A stretch of 64,000 nt of DNA from Mangifera indica. Lineage: Eukaryota > Streptophyta > Magnoliopsida > Sapindales > Anacardiaceae. The stretch covers positions 1-64,000 of the forward strand of contig NW_025401173.1 in NCBI RefSeq assembly GCF_011075055.1, in the 5' to 3' direction. Positions within the stretch are counted from its first letter, which is position 1. The number at the start of each line of letters is the position of its first letter. Below are positions 1-12,860 of the stretch, piece by piece. Below the pieces are notes generated by a model that ran no database searches, was not told the DNA's origin, and saw only the letters and a program-made list of their open reading frames with translations. Position numbers and translations under genes: made by a program.

Positions 1-330
1 TAAGTTTTGCCGATGGTTGGGATGTGATCAACAAGAAGAGTTAAGCTGAAAGGGAGAGCCAATCTAACTAGAGATGGTCGTCTTCAGTGACGGTTTGCAA
101 ACCCTAAGGGGAGAATATTGATTTTTCAAACTTTGGGTTGAGGAAAATTATGAGATTTTCAAACTGAGGGGGGCAAATAGAATAAAACTTTAATTTTTTA
201 TTTAATGATAATTTTACCTTTAATTCTAACTAAGATTTTAAACGGATAGGTGAAACTTTTGACTTTTCAAACTTTGTGGATGTCACTTTAAAAACGCACT
301 TAAACTTAGGATAGGAAATAGTCCTTCGGC
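1..330. repeat. Right part of family B inverted-repeat element
   Basis: The stretch ends at about 300-330 in a motif reading AGGAAATAGTCCTTCGGCC. This is the reverse complement of the left end of the same family (AAAGGACTTATTCCCACCC), seen again at about 404, 11286 and 43827. The interior has the family's usual alternation of T-rich and A-rich text (AATGATAATTTTACCTTTAA). The left end lies outside the window. It is a non-coding, non-autonomous DNA-element relic. Confidence 0.5.
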
Positions 331-3300
331 CTTCTTTTGTATGTCAAGAGATTCTTCCTACCTTACACATTAAGGTTATGTTTCTCGGTGGAATTCTTTT
401 GGCCAAAGGACTTATTCCCACCCAAAGTTTATTATATTCATATTAGGATTCTTTAACTATTGAAAACTCAAACACTCACCCATAAGTAGCTAAAATTAAC
501 ATAATCACTTAAATTCAAAAAATAAAATAATTATCTAACTAGTAATATATTAAAAATAATAAAATATTATCTATTTTCTTTATAAGTTTAGAAAAAAAAA
601 ATTTCTCTTAAAATTAAACTTTAAAATGTTAAATTTTTTCTTTAAGAGTTTTCTTTTTTTTTTTCATTTCTTTTCTAACAGTGTCATAAAAAAAAGAGAG
701 AGAGGAAAAAAATAAAACTCTCAAAGAAAATGTAATATTTTAAAATTTAATCTTGAAAAAAATTATTAATTTTTTATATTTATATGAAAAATAGATACTG
801 TTAACTAATTCTATTAATTTTAACTTCTCACGAATGAGTGTTTAATTTTTTTTGATAATTTAAGGATATTAATTTGATAATACAATAAACGTGAAGCGGA
901 AATAAGATTCTTTTCTATCCCTAAGCATCCAGGTATGCACAACTTGCTATAGAATCGCATAAATTTGGATTTGTTATTTGATAGCCCACCACAGATCCGC
1001 AACAGGTTCTCATAATTTCTCCATATTTTATTGCTACATTAATGATTTTGTTTTTCCAAAGAGTTAGGCCATTAAATAACTCTTACAATTGTTCAATTTA
1101 CAAAGTTTTCGCTCAAAATTATTACGTCACTCCAAATTAATAAAATTTTAAAATTATTTCTTTCATATCAAAATTGTCATAACACTTTATTCTTTCCCTG
1201 TTACTTTCACTATCATTTTCGCTCTCTTCTTTTTTAAAAATTTAATCAATTCCACTAAGTTTTTGAAATTCTTGTAGATGGTTGAACTTCTATTTAGAGT
1301 ACCAAGTTCATCCAAAGTCTAAACATCCACAAGGAATTGTTATTTTGTTTGGTTTTACTGGGATTGAATTTGGGATAGGTGGGTGGCGATTTTGATGGGT
1401 TTAGACTTAGGTGGGTAATGTTTATGTGGGTTTAGATTTGGATGGTTGACAATTGTGAATGTTAAGATTTTTAAACTTAAATAGTAGAGATTGAATTACG
1501 TATTTTTAAACTTATAAAATATAAAATCATTATATTTAAAATATTAACTTAAAAGTTACAAATAAATCATTTTTTGTAATATTTCTTTAAAATGTTTAGA
1601 TAGTATTAATTTTTTAACAGAGTTACGTTTTGAGTAAGAAAGTGTGGTTTATACATTGAGTTGGTGGAAAAATGTCGTAAAGCCAAACCTTGGGCAAGAA
1701 AATGTAAATCACTTTTTTTCAATTGCACTTTGAATGTGTGTTTTACATTACTTAGACAAAATAGTGTTCTTTGACAATTGATTATACACGGAGGTGATTC
1801 TTTCTAAACAAGCCTAAGAGGTTCAATTTGGTTAAGTTTTATGTATGAATACTTTCATTTAATATTTAAAGCTCCTGTGGTTGAACTAATAACACAAATC
1901 AGCCTCCCCTGATTCATTTTCTGATATTAGCTCAATCGCAATTTGTATAGACATTATTTAAACTATCGGAAATTAAAATACATGATCAAATAGACGTATC
2001 CAAAATATGTTTTGAATGAATTCGATGATGGAACCAATTTGTGTGATGATCCAAAGCCTATGTTTCTATTTTCATAATATAATTTGTTTTTATGTAATAT
2101 AGGTTTTGTGCGTGTTTTCTTCTGTGAAAACGAAAGAACAGAGAAAAAGTAAAGAAGAAGAAAGAGTTTTGATCTTTTTTGCATAATACTGTGTTGGATG
2201 GTTATGTGGTAATTTTTTAGACTTTTAAATTGAAGTCTAACTGCTTTTAACTTCTTACAATTGTCATAGACAATAATGTAGATGTATCTTCAACTGTCAT
2301 GAGCAATAATATGAGGACGAAGCCCAATATAAACAATAGAAAACTTTCACTTTCACTTGCTTTTTGTTATTAATGTAACTCATCTTTTGCCTTGCCTTGA
2401 GGACCCGGAGCAAGGAGGCACTCATCAGGAGGATATATTACTAAAATGGTCAGCTTTCGCACCCATATTCAATGGTCACCCTTGTTTCCAGCTGGTGGAG
2501 GATTAGGTAAAGGGCATCTTCTTCGTACAAAGGAGATCATCCCATCTATTTAAAAACAAGTAATTAATGCACAGTTTTCACACAATGGCAGTAGATTTTC
2601 AAGGAGCTGTTTCATGCACCGACAAATCAAATCTTGTTCTGCATTCGGAATTCAATCTTCTAGTAGCAAATACAACTGCACTGCACAAGTAAAGACAGAA
2701 CGCTGAGTGAATGGCAGTCTGCTTAATATGATTTGGGAATAATCTCACTTGCTTTCATGTGATTCTGCTATTAAACTAATCTATGGGTCAATGATATAGA
2801 GCTGGGTACTCTTGAATGTGAGAAAATTTGCTTATATGTGCTAATATTAATCATGATTGTAGTTTAATAAAATCGAATAATTAAATAGTACAATAACAGT
2901 TTACAGATAAATATAACTGATCAAATAAAGATAAATTCATTTGGATAGACAACATTACTATGAGTCTTAAGATTTATTAAACCTTTGACGGAGTCTATTA
3001 ACCTAAAATATATTAGCTAGGTCTCCTCTCAACTAATACAATATAATATTTTTCATTAAAAACTATCATTTAAGAAGGTTTCAAAAGCAAAAGACTAGTC
3101 ACTTCTAGGTATTACTATAATCATAAAGTTTCAATTCAGTATTTTATACTAATGCGGAGGTCCTATGAAATTAGAATTGCATGGCTAAAGTTATATGTAT
3201 ATTAATCTCACAATGTAACCATAAATATGTTATTAAGCTAACTCATCCATGCGGAGAAGAGTCTCTTAGCTGGGCACAGCACATGAAGCACATTGAGAAC

Positions 3301-3900
3301 ACTTAGAACCCTAAATGGAAATCCTGAGATTCTCGTAGTTTAGCTATTAAATCTTTAGATTAAATAATTTGGTTGCTATGAATTAGTCTTCCATGTTCAA
3401 AGTGCTTAATTTTCATACTTGTTGCTCTGGGATAAAAACTCGTTTGCCAAGTACCCAGAATCCCTCAGGAAAGTTCGCTTTCCTAAGAAAGCCAGTAATT
3501 TTGCTTTCCTAAGAAAAGAAAAATGATGATCTCATAAAACACAAACAAGAATCAACAAGGAAAGTTCAGGCAGCAACTTCTTTCTTAGCTTTTGTTCACC
3601 ACTTCTTGGATCACCAAATGAAGTCTTTTGTAGTGGAAGTCGAATCATAGACTCAATAAGCTAAGAAAAATGCTGAAAACAAGGCATCTAAAGATGGAAA
3701 AAAGCTTAGAAACCAAAAGCTAGCCATCCCAACACCCAAAGTAATAAAAACACAGCCAATGGTATTAATTCTTTTCCGGTACGAGCAAAATGTAAAGTGA
3801 AAACGTTTATCTTTCACTCTCTCTTGGATCTTACCATCTAAACAGAAGAAAGGATATATATTTCTTCCTTTTCCTTTTCACTAAGCAAATATAGTGTAAA
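331..3900. other. Intergenic, repeat debris, no supported gene
   Basis: AT-rich sequence. A second family B left end begins at about 404 (CCAAAGGACTTATTCCCACCC). Short ORFs near 820-1002 and 1963-2184 on the minus strand have no recognisable domain. The second begins with a hydrophobic, signal-like stretch (KLFLLLYFFSVLSFS) but has no flanking gene structure. Around 3440-3530 the motif GCTTTCCTAAGAAA is repeated. Nothing else here is supported. Confidence 0.6.
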
Positions 3901-3902
3901 GC

Positions 3903-3950
3903 CACGTGCTGCTTGAACCCCGTTAAGTAAGCTAAACCCCCATATAAAAT
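3903..3950 (+). promoter_or_regulatory. G-box and TATA box upstream of the GUB_WAK gene
   Basis: A palindromic G-box core CACGTG lies at 3903-3908 and a TATA-like TATAAAAT at 3943-3950. The TATA-like site is about 100 bases before the ATG at 4049, which leaves room for a short 5' leader containing CT-rich text (3970-4035). G-boxes are bound by plant bHLH and bZIP factors. That this one works is inference from position. Confidence 0.5.
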
Positions 3951-4048
3951 ATGTACAAATTAAGAGCACATTCCACATCTCACTTCCTCACTTCACATCT
4001 CAATTCTCTCTTAGACATACACCTGCTCTTTCCCAAATTTGGTTCAAA

Positions 4049-5058
4049 ATGAAGCTACCTTATCCTTCAATTACACTCTTATTCTTTTTCTCTCTAATCC
4101 GCTATCTTCCTTCTTTGGTTTCATCACAACCTTGCCAAAGAAGCTGTGGCACACTGCCAATCAAGTACCCCTTTGGCTCTGGCCCTGGCTGCGGCGACCC
4201 TCGATTCCAACAATTTGTTACTTGCAATGATCAAAAACTCACCTTGACCACACACACAGGCTGCTACCCCATCACCGATATAGACTACATGAATCAAGTC
4301 ATATACTTGACGGATCCTTCCATGTCTACTTGTGCTTGTACACAACCAAGCAAAGGTTTTGGCCTTGACTGGAATGCTCCCTTCAGTTTCCATGAAGATA
4401 ATGTCTTTACTCTACTTGACTGTTCCATCGCTTCCTCACCTATCTACAAATCAAGCACATTCAATGGAGATAACAGCTCGGCAGTAGTCCCTTTATGTGA
4501 CAAAAATGGGGTAGCCATTTGCAGTTATTTGTATTCTTGTAGAGCAATTAGCACCCTCAACCTCCCTATCTCTACATGTTGTGTTTATGCACCGGTTGAT
4601 CTGGGGCCTTCATTTGACATGGATTTACAGAAGTTGCAATGCTCTTCGTATTCCGGGTTCTACAGCTTCAGTGGGCAGGAATATAACCCGGAAAATTGGA
4701 AGTACGGAATAGCACTTAAATATAAATTCAATGTGTATAACGACTATCCTGGCACATGTGCCAACTGCGAGAAGAGTAATGGAGCTTGTGGATACGGTGG
4801 AGCTTACAATTCATTTATCTGCAACTGTCCCAGTGAAGCGAACACCACCACAGACTGTTTCTTTGAATCAACCTTCAATAATGCTCAAGGGCTTCTCCCA
4901 TGGAAGACAGGTACTGATTCTTTCATTTTCTCTTCATGTTTTGATAATACTGTCAGTTTTTTATCTGATTTCTTCAAGCATACATGAATCATCTCGATGT
5001 TGCAGGGACTCGGCTGACCGGTGCCTTGACATTGATTCTGGTTTGGGTCATGCTGTAG
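4049..5058 (+). CDS. Secreted GUB_WAK domain protein, no kinase
   Basis: Two exons, 4049-4910 and 5006-5058, split by a GT-AG intron, give a 304-residue protein. Seen: a signal peptide (about residues 1-26, a leucine/phenylalanine-rich core ending VSSQ), then a cysteine-rich GUB_WAK galacturonan-binding domain (CQRSCGTLPIKYPFGSGPGC, CNDQKLTL) and a second Cys-rich part of the WAK-associated C-terminal type (CANCEKSNGACGYGG, FICNCP). There is no kinase. Exon 2 adds only a hydrophobic tail (LTGALTLILVWVML) ending at the stop, which resembles a GPI-attachment signal or a single membrane anchor. Family knowledge: such domains bind pectin in the cell wall. The closest match I recall is the short Arabidopsis 'wall-associated receptor kinase C-terminal' protein of about 300 residues, so this length is normal and it is not a truncated kinase. 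Reading through the intron would give a different tail and stop near 4987. The next gene is convergent. Confidence 0.88.
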
Positions 5059-6333
5059 AATGTAATTTGTTAGAGAGATGAAAGGTATTTAAGTACTGTT
5101 AAGTGTTGAAGTCTCTTTTGTTTCTTGTGTAAGTTTTATGAGCATAGAATCAAAGAACAAACCACTTGGTGATGAAAATTTCTTGCGTAATATTGACAAT
5201 AAGCACCCACCAATTAACCCAATTATAAAGGCCTAAAATTTGTTACATATTTTGTATCCAAAGCATCAAATATGTCTGGTCTAGGTTATAAAAATACTAT
5301 TCTCGAACCTGCTAGGGGAATTGATGATCTCAGAATGATCATGGAATAAGGTCCTCTTTCTTTTCATCATAAAGGTTCTTCTTTATGCCTACTTTCCTTT
5401 GAAGCTCTGGAAAGTGGTAAACTTTATGCCCATTGTTTGATGCTCTTATCTTTGAGTATCCCACTTTTTATGCAGGCTAGACAACCATTTTATTGAAGAA
5501 TCATATTACTTGTACTCATATAATAAGTGGGCAATGAATGCAAAAACTTTATCTAGCTGGGAGTGATGTTGCTAGAGCTCTTGAAAGTGAAAATTTTGGA
5601 TGTAACAGCACTTCATCTAGCCAATGGGGAGTTTTAAAGTCAGGACGTATGACATTCAGATACTCTCTCGTTGGCCACATTCATTTTGCACCCAAGTTTT
5701 TTTTTTTTCCTAGAAAATGCAATAAAAATTAAATACAATTCAATAAAATGCTGTCATAATTTTTATTAATTTATTTTTTCTCTCACTTTATAATCAGCTA
5801 CTAACATATTAACACTTCAGTTTATAAAAAATATGTCCATATAATTTATTTGTACATATAATATTAGTTAGAGTAAGCCAAACCATTTAACTGTTACAAC
5901 AATGGACATTTTAGTTTGCAACTCCATCCTCAAGAGAGAATGAACCATAAATACTTTCATTCTCCGCCTGTGTTTCCAATTACAACAGGGTGTTATATTA
6001 AATAGTCACAAATGAAACCCCCCAACTTGAACATTTAGCTAAAAGATACAGGGTTTCACTGGTTTTGGGAATACAATCCAGGTGTGGTCTATGAAAGAAA
6101 ACCTTGTATATATTCCTAAAGTTTTGTTCCGTCACTATTCTTACATTTACGAGCGGTAAATTTGGAAGAATACAAAGTTAAATCATAAATGGCCAAAACA
6201 TAGAATCGGTGATGAAAGGGAGAGAACTGGCCTAACCCTATCACTTCAATCCCACTAAATATACACAGAGACTTACTATGACTGCAAAATTGTTCTCAGA
6301 TTTACCATACTGCAACTGGACAACATGGCATTA
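5059..6333. other. Region between convergent genes, with an unassigned coding-like patch
   Basis: Holds the presumed 3' UTRs of the GUB_WAK gene (+) and the galactosyltransferase (-). From about 5400 to 5700 the text is less AT-rich and has coding-like stretches in two plus-strand frames: LDNHFIEESYYLYSYNKWAM after an acceptor-like TGCAG at 5472-5476, and SDVARALESENFGC with QWGVLKSGRMTFRYSL near 5560-5680. I do not recognise the family, and the frames do not join. It could be a gene relic. Confidence 0.4.
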
Positions 6334-9300
6334 TCATCTCATGTTGCAGCACTGTGGCTTTCCTCGCTTTTGCAACTTACCCCACAAGCATGTCATCTGT
6401 CTAGGAGATTGGTAATGAGCAGTATAATAGTCTTCGATGCACCCATGCTGGCAGAACTTCAAACTATGAACATACTCAACTGGTTTTGTACTATTGAACT
6501 TTTCCACCCACATTCCCATGCTCACGTCTTCCATCTTGAACAACTGGACGGGCCAACGATTTGGTTAAAAAGAATAATGACTACTTATCATCGAAAAAAC
6601 TTCACACAAATCTTGCACATATAGACAGCAACAAGAAGTTATGTGGATTGCAGGCAGATCAATAACTTACTCTTAGCATGTGTTTTTCAAATTCATTTAC
6701 GATAAAATGTCCAATGTCAGAAGACAAAATATAACCTGGACCATTTGCATATGGTGGATAATCTTCTTCAGGCCATTCCTGGAACTCACCAGAAAGGAAA
6801 TAGTGTAAGCACTTGTTCAAGATGTGACAACCAAAATTCTACAAGCGAAAGATACATACTAAAAAAATAATCATTAATTATTAGGTTAATAAAATCGAGA
6901 ATTATTGATCATCTGGAAATATAGCTCAAGCAGCACTGGACACATAATTGCCACTTATGCCAGAAAAATGATCGGTTAAATTTTACTACTCTAACCACAC
7001 CACAAAAGGATAAAAAGAGAAAGGAAGAATGTAACGTTCGTGTAAGACAATTCTCTTTTTTTTTTTTTTTTTATGTAAATTTTCACAAGCACTACATATG
7101 ACCAATTATGATTGGTCTTCATTCCAAAAGCAAAAAATTCCTCTAATCTCCAAGTAAGAAAGAGCAAGTACAGTACCATTACTGAAATATTCGAGACCAA
7201 ACAAAACAAAAACCAAAACAAAAAAAAAAAAAAACATATATTCTTTCACACCTTCAACCAAAATTCAAATAATGGAAGGAAACCAAATATCATGTCAAAT
7301 AAAAGCATGGTCTCAATTGAAAAAGAGAGATGAATGGAAGGAAAAAAAGAGCAGATCCTCAATTCCCTTCATTTTACCACACCTTCAACCAAAATTCAAT
7401 TAATGCAGCCAAAATTGATATATTAGAATAATTTCAAAACAGATAGTTACCATGTAAACAAAATCTGAGCACAAAAGTGAAAACTGTACAAAGAGCAAGA
7501 AAAAGAAAACTAAGGAAATGGGTCCTCCAGGATTTGCAGAATTTAACAAAAAATGCATACCTCATATGTTACTGCCCATTTTCCATTACGGAGGGGCTTG
7601 TGATAGTAATTTATGTTCCCAATATACAGGCTCTTATCTCTATTGACTTTCTTTGCTTCCTTGATGACAGCATCCACCCGAACAAATGTGTCATCATCAC
7701 ACTTCATGATATACTTTGCAGCAACTGTGCGAACCTGTAAGCAGCGATGAGGATAATGCATTTTTTCCTTCTTTTGAAAAGGAATAAATAATATAAAAGC
7801 AAAATTTAAAATCTGAAAATTTTATAAACACATAGGCCATGTACTATTTTATTTTCTTGAATAATGAAGAAAGTTGAACACTGCTGCCACTCACCCCATA
7901 TTCACAGATTGCAACAGTCTTCAGTACAACAAGGTCATAAGCATCCATGTAAGGAACTATCACAATATCACCAAAATACTCTGCTTCTTTCTTTAGGTCC
8001 ACATTCACTTCTTTTCTTCCATGCTGTGGAGAAAAAGACCCAAAAATAGCAGGCATTATTAGCTCATACTGCACATTCAATATAGAAGATTTCTCATCAA
8101 AAAGAGAAATGGCATACTACCCTGCTTCCATCCTTACCAGTGCAACAAAAAACCGAGCCACCACTTTGGAAGATTTAATTAACTTGTGTTGCATCCAAGA
8201 CTTCCTCACAGCCATCCGCTCAGCAAAATGGTTGCCAGCAGAAAGGATTCCAATAAAAAGCTCCACCTGTCCGTGAGGTAAAGGTGGAGCTTGCCACTTA
8301 CTTATCATTTCAAGATGCTTTTGGGGATCAAAACTTGGATGAGAAGTGGGTAAGGAAGCAGCATATATAGCGTGCACATCAACATTACCATTCACAGCTA
8401 GTCCAGTGGCATCCTCAAGAGCAAATCCCTGAATATATTTATTGTCAATTTAAGAAGTTCCACCTTCATCAAAAATAGGCAATATGACAAGGTTACTCAC
8501 AGTTCGATAAGGAAAAGACGCAATATGGTTTCCATCGATATTAATATGGTAGCCTTCAAAGCCAGCTTGTATCGTAAGAACAAATAACTTGCCCTCTGCA
8601 AATGGGTATGGCCATTCAAATGTCACTTTCTTGGTTCGCCCAATCAGCCTGTTCAACCACCATGTGGCCTTAGATTCTTCTAAGTGATCGTCATCATCAC
8701 GAATCCATTTCTCACATTTCACTCGTCCATCAACTTCACAAAATGCAACATAAATGACGGTGAAAAGTAGCCCTTTAAAAAGATTAAACAAGCTAATTTG
8801 AACCATCAGTCCAATTTTCCATATTACCAGATTGAGACACAATTAAACTCCAACAATCAATCAGTTCTTACTCGTCAATTAGATCAATGACAAACACACA
8901 CAAAATAATTTTCACAGTAGCATTATGGCAATTTCTGACTTTGTATCAACATTTATCATAATTCTTAAATAGCTTAACAAAGGTCTAAACCTTGCATATC
9001 ACCTACAACTGTAATCTATACCAGCAAATATCAGCTTACTGAATAGACTATATTTACTTACTAATATATCAGCTAAATGTGGTTAAATGTTCTCACATTG
9101 CACAAAAAACAACCAGAAAAACAAAAAGACAAAGTGTAATCATTACTTACTAGTTTCGTCATCAGCTCTAGATTTCCAGCCTTCACATCTATGAGCCGAA
9201 CCCCACTGCATCCTATAGCAAGTGTTCATTTCAATCACAGGCTTGCCGCTCCAATCACCCTTCAATCTGGGATTAAAATGCAAAATCCTCGGTGGGTCCT

Positions 9301-10018
9301 CCCCATCCACCGTCTTTAAACCCTGCAACTCCATTATAAACTGGGAAACCATCAAAGACTCCTCCCCTTCTTTCAACGTCGCTATCTTCGGATCATTCTC
9401 CGGATGTGCCCAATGCGGCAAACCAATAACAGTAATATGCGAACCCAGTGTTAATCCACACGGCAGCACCATGAGATGACCCCTCTTTAAAAAATCCGAC
9501 CCGGACATCCTAATCGAATGCGGACAAGACTCCGATTTGTTCTCCACCGTCTTGTTTGTTTGGGGCTTGGTTGAAGCAACGGTTTTCCCGGATTCAAGTT
9601 CCTCCCAAACTTTCTTACCAACCAGCCACGCTTGCTTCGCCGTCTTGTGGAGAAAAGAGAACTCGTCTTTACTTCCTTCAATGTCTTCAAGTGTGCTCTC
9701 GTTGAAGAACAAGCCGGAAACTTTCTTGAACTCCCGCATTCTCCGCTCCGGTGTCCGTGAAAAACTATTAAAATCGTCCCTTGAAGGTCGACTCGCCGCG
9801 TTCAACTCTTCAGACTCGGTTTCAAGCAGCACATGCTTGGGCAAAGCGTTATCGAAGAACCCAATAGACCCATCATCGGACTCAGAGTCGGCAGTTCTGA
9901 AAACAAGAGGAATTTCAAAGCTCATGAAGAGAAGGTAACTAAACAAAACACCCATCAGAAATTTAATCATCCTGAGTCGACTCAGCGTCAAAACCGAGTC
10001 AAATTTCCCCCGCTTCAT
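6334..10018 (-). CDS. Hydroxyproline O-galactosyltransferase (galectin + GT31)
   Basis: Seven exons read 10018-9151, 8733-8501, 8428-8138, 8023-7895, 7734-7561, 6778-6671 and 6543-6334. All junctions are GT-AG with matching phase, giving 670 residues. Order: short cytosolic tail, signal-anchor helix (about residues 18-40), stem, galectin-type lectin domain (about 175-370, with HFNPR at 247-251), then a GT31 galactosyltransferase domain (about 415-640). The metal-binding DDD is at 520-522 ([13 protein letters not shown]) and the EDVSMGMW motif begins at about 606. This is the architecture of the plant GALT2-6 group, type II Golgi enzymes that add the first galactose to hydroxyproline of arabinogalactan proteins. 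The N-terminus looks most like GALT4/5/6, but I cannot settle which. Length is normal and no lesion is seen. Other beta-1,3-galactosyltransferases lack the galectin domain. Confidence 0.93.
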
Positions 10019-10420
10019 TTTGAAAAAACAGTCAAATCAAAAAACCGAGGACAGGATCACAGTGTTTGGGTTTTATTATCGTCCGCTGTTGGACAAAACT
10101 AACCCAATAAGGCGAGGAAACTGGGAAGAAAGAAAAGTGTTAAGGCAGTTAAGAGTCAGCACTTGCTTGAAAGAAATGAACTGAAAGGGAAAGGGAAAGG
10201 GAAAGGGAAATGGAAATTAAATTCTTTATATTTTATTTTGCTTTAAATGGCAAAAAAGCAAAGTATTATTTAAAAAAATCATTTAATGCAAAATCCCATT
10301 GCCTTCCATCCAGATCTTAGGCTGTCGTATAGCTGGGTTTGGTCTGCAATGGAAAAAACTAATGGCAATGGCGATGGCAACGGCAATGCTGATCAAGTAA
10401 GAAATGAAGAGAATGGTGGA
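10019..10420 (-). promoter_or_regulatory. 5' leader and promoter region of the galactosyltransferase
   Basis: Upstream of the ATG at 10018 on the minus strand. It contains a GGGAAA repeat of about five units at 10183-10211, which on the gene's own strand is a pyrimidine-rich TTTCCC tract of the kind common in plant core promoters (Y patch or GAGA-like). A short GGCAAT/GGCGAT hexamer run lies at about 10361-10391. No clear TATA box was seen. Regulatory function is inference. Confidence 0.35.
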
Positions 10421-10779
10421 GTGGAGGACTTGCTTTTGCTTCTAATTTATTAATAATATTTATCTACCAACAACATTATTAGATTAAACTAAATTAATAA
10501 CATGTTTTCCCCTTAAATATCAATTTAAAGTCTAATAAAATCTTTCTCACTAATTTTATTACAATTATCCACCCCCACAACAACAGCTGTCCCTTCCCCC
10601 CCTTCCAAACGTAAATAAATAAACATTTTAAACGTGATCATCCTTGTGTTCAACCGTTAACACCAGAACGAAAAGGCATTACATGGCTTTTTTTTTTTTT
10701 TAACCGATTCGAAGAGTTCCACACGTAACCGATTTAGTATATAAAAATAAAATAATATTTAATTATAAAATAATATATA

Positions 10780-10970
10780 AAATATATATAACAATAATTA
10801 AATTATGTATTATATTATATATTAAAAATTGAATTTTTTATATCATATATTAAATATCGTATTATATTATATGATATAATTTTAAAAAAATAAAAAAATT
10901 ATAATTAATATAATATTATTTAATAAAATATCACACACGATTAAAAATTAAATTTTTTTTTATACAAATC
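10780..10970. repeat. Family C AT-rich inverted repeat, degraded copy
   Basis: Contains TATTAAATATCGTATTATA and ATATGATATAATTTTAAAAA, matching text at 12580-12620 and 54530-54560. The core is an ATCATA/ATCGTAT palindrome followed by a T/A run. Non-coding. Confidence 0.4.
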
Positions 10971-12479
10971 ATTGCTATAGTACAGCATATAAATGCATAT
11001 AGTTTTATGAAATTAAATAATAATAATTTATAAAATCTTGCAAATAGATTTTGATGGTGGGGACTTGGACAAGACGGGTCTAGTTTAGGTGGTTGGTGGA
11101 GTATTTAATCGTTGAGGTTGTCTTTATTAACTCCTTTTTTAAATTTTAAATATTTATATAGCAGGCAACTGACTTGGAAGAATTTCAGATTGCGTTTTTT
11201 TTTTATTCTTCATTTTCGCCAGAGTGTTATAGCTACTTTGATGTCGACTACAAAATAAATCCAGGCCAAAAATTATTTTATTTTATTTTGGAAAAAGACT
11301 TATTTCCACCCAAGGATTGGTAAAATCTCAAACTCATATTAATTAATTTTTAAAAATCTAAATAATCATTTTTTTATTAAAATTTATTATTAGAATTAAG
11401 AGTAAAATTTAAAAAAAAACTAAAAGATAATCATATTTTTTTCTTATATTTAAAAATCTAATAATTTTTCTATCGAAAGTTGAAAAAGTGATAATTTTTT
11501 CTAAAGAATTTTATTCCTTCATTTTCCTTCTTCGACGATTGTTCTTTGATCGATTTCCCATATGTCAACGCTCCCTCCAACCTCCACTATGAAGACATGA
11601 CCACTAAGAGGCCATGAAGGCGACGACTAGAAGCAGTGTCATCAAAGATCCGTCTAGTTCCACTTTGACATCGTTTCCACTTCCACTTTCAGATCTCAAA
11701 TCTTAGCGTTGCTTCTAGTTTGACAAATCTTAGCATTGTCCAGAAGCATCCTCAACGAATCAAAGCAGCACAAAAATGGTTAAGATCTATCACGTGATGG
11801 ATCTAGATGAAGTCAATTTCTCATAAACTTGTCAATTTCTCAAGTCAAACATCGAATATCTAATTATTAATATTCATTTCTCTATCGTCATCTTGTTACA
11901 CTTGCTCTTAAGCTTTCTATTTTCCCTCTACCATTAGTAAAACCTTAACCTTAAGATTAATTATGTTTATTTCTTTGTTCTTTTGAATAAGTTGAGGCTT
12001 ATATATTGTAAATCTTCTTTATTTCTATAAAACTAATATCTCTCTATATTTTAGTTGACCTTTCTTATATCACTCATTGTCACCACCTCTTAGCTGTTGA
12101 CACTTTTTTTTTTTAATAACCAGGGATGGATGGGTAAACTTGGTGTACGGTTATCATACCTATAACTATTGCATCAAATAAATCAAAGTTTCACAAGTGT
12201 GATAGAAACTCGAATCCAAGCTTTCATCTTGAAAGTTTTAATGTTTTACCAGTTTTACTAACCTTTAGGTTCTCTGTTGTCACTTTCCTCTTTAACAAAC
12301 AAGGTTCTGCTTCTAAATTATCATGTGTGATAATAAATTATCGTCTAGATTCTAGAGATGAAAGTGTTGTGGATTAACTGCATGTATCAATTTCAGTTTC
12401 ATTACTTACGTGTTTTTTGAGACTCTTAACTACACTATGGATTGAATCATTTGATTATTGTAGTTGTTGTTGCCTTTTT
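10971..12479. other. Intergenic, no supported gene
   Basis: AT-rich text with a family B left end at about 11286 (GACTTATTTCCACCCAAGG). The stretch 11520-11770 is less AT-rich, with ACGA/CGATT-rich text resembling the interior of family B (compare 18640-18760). No ORF with recognisable protein content. Confidence 0.5.
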
Positions 12480-12860
12480 TCCCTTTGTTTTCATCATGAT
12501 AATTGAATTGTGTATCATATCATTATTAAAAATCTAATTTTTTGTATCATGTCATTATTAAAAATCTAATTTTTTGTATCATATATTGAATATCATATCG
12601 TATCATGTGATACAACTTTTAAAAAATAAATTAATAAAAAATTATAATTGATACATCATCATTTTAAAAAATATCATAAACATCCTTGAAAATTTAAAAA
12701 ATTTCAAATATATCTTTAATCTATTATCTTTTTCTCTAAAAAAATGGATCGATTTATATTGACAAAATGTATAGTGTTATAAAACATGTATCATATATTA
12801 TAAAATACTAATAACTATTATTTTTGTAATTTTAGCTTTCATCAGTCTATCGGGTTTTGT
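12480..12860. repeat. Family C inverted-repeat element
   Basis: Includes two tandem copies of a unit reading ATCATTATTAAAAATCTAAT, then ATATCATATCGTATCATGTG and, further on, AAAATATCATAAACATCC and TTATCTTTTTCTCTAAAAAA. These match, in reverse complement, the element at 54260-54625 (TTTTAGAGAAAATAATG, AAAGTGTTTGTGATATTTT). Sharing this order of motifs at two distant sites supports a dispersed element. Confidence 0.5.

Noticed and set aside
1963..2184. Minus-strand 73-codon ORF with a signal-like start, possible small secreted peptide
   Set aside because: Codon content is AT-driven, no cysteine or known peptide motif follows, and there is no supporting gene context.
4039..5081. Overlapping plus-strand ORFs at 4039-4230 and 4731-5081, and a minus ORF 4124-4393
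   Set aside because: They are other frames of the GUB_WAK exon. Only the 4049 frame has a signal peptide, the conserved cysteine motifs and a good splice join.
7112..7333. Plus-strand ORF within the galactosyltransferase intron
   Set aside because: Lysine/asparagine-rich product of a poly(A) run inside an intron of the opposite-strand gene.
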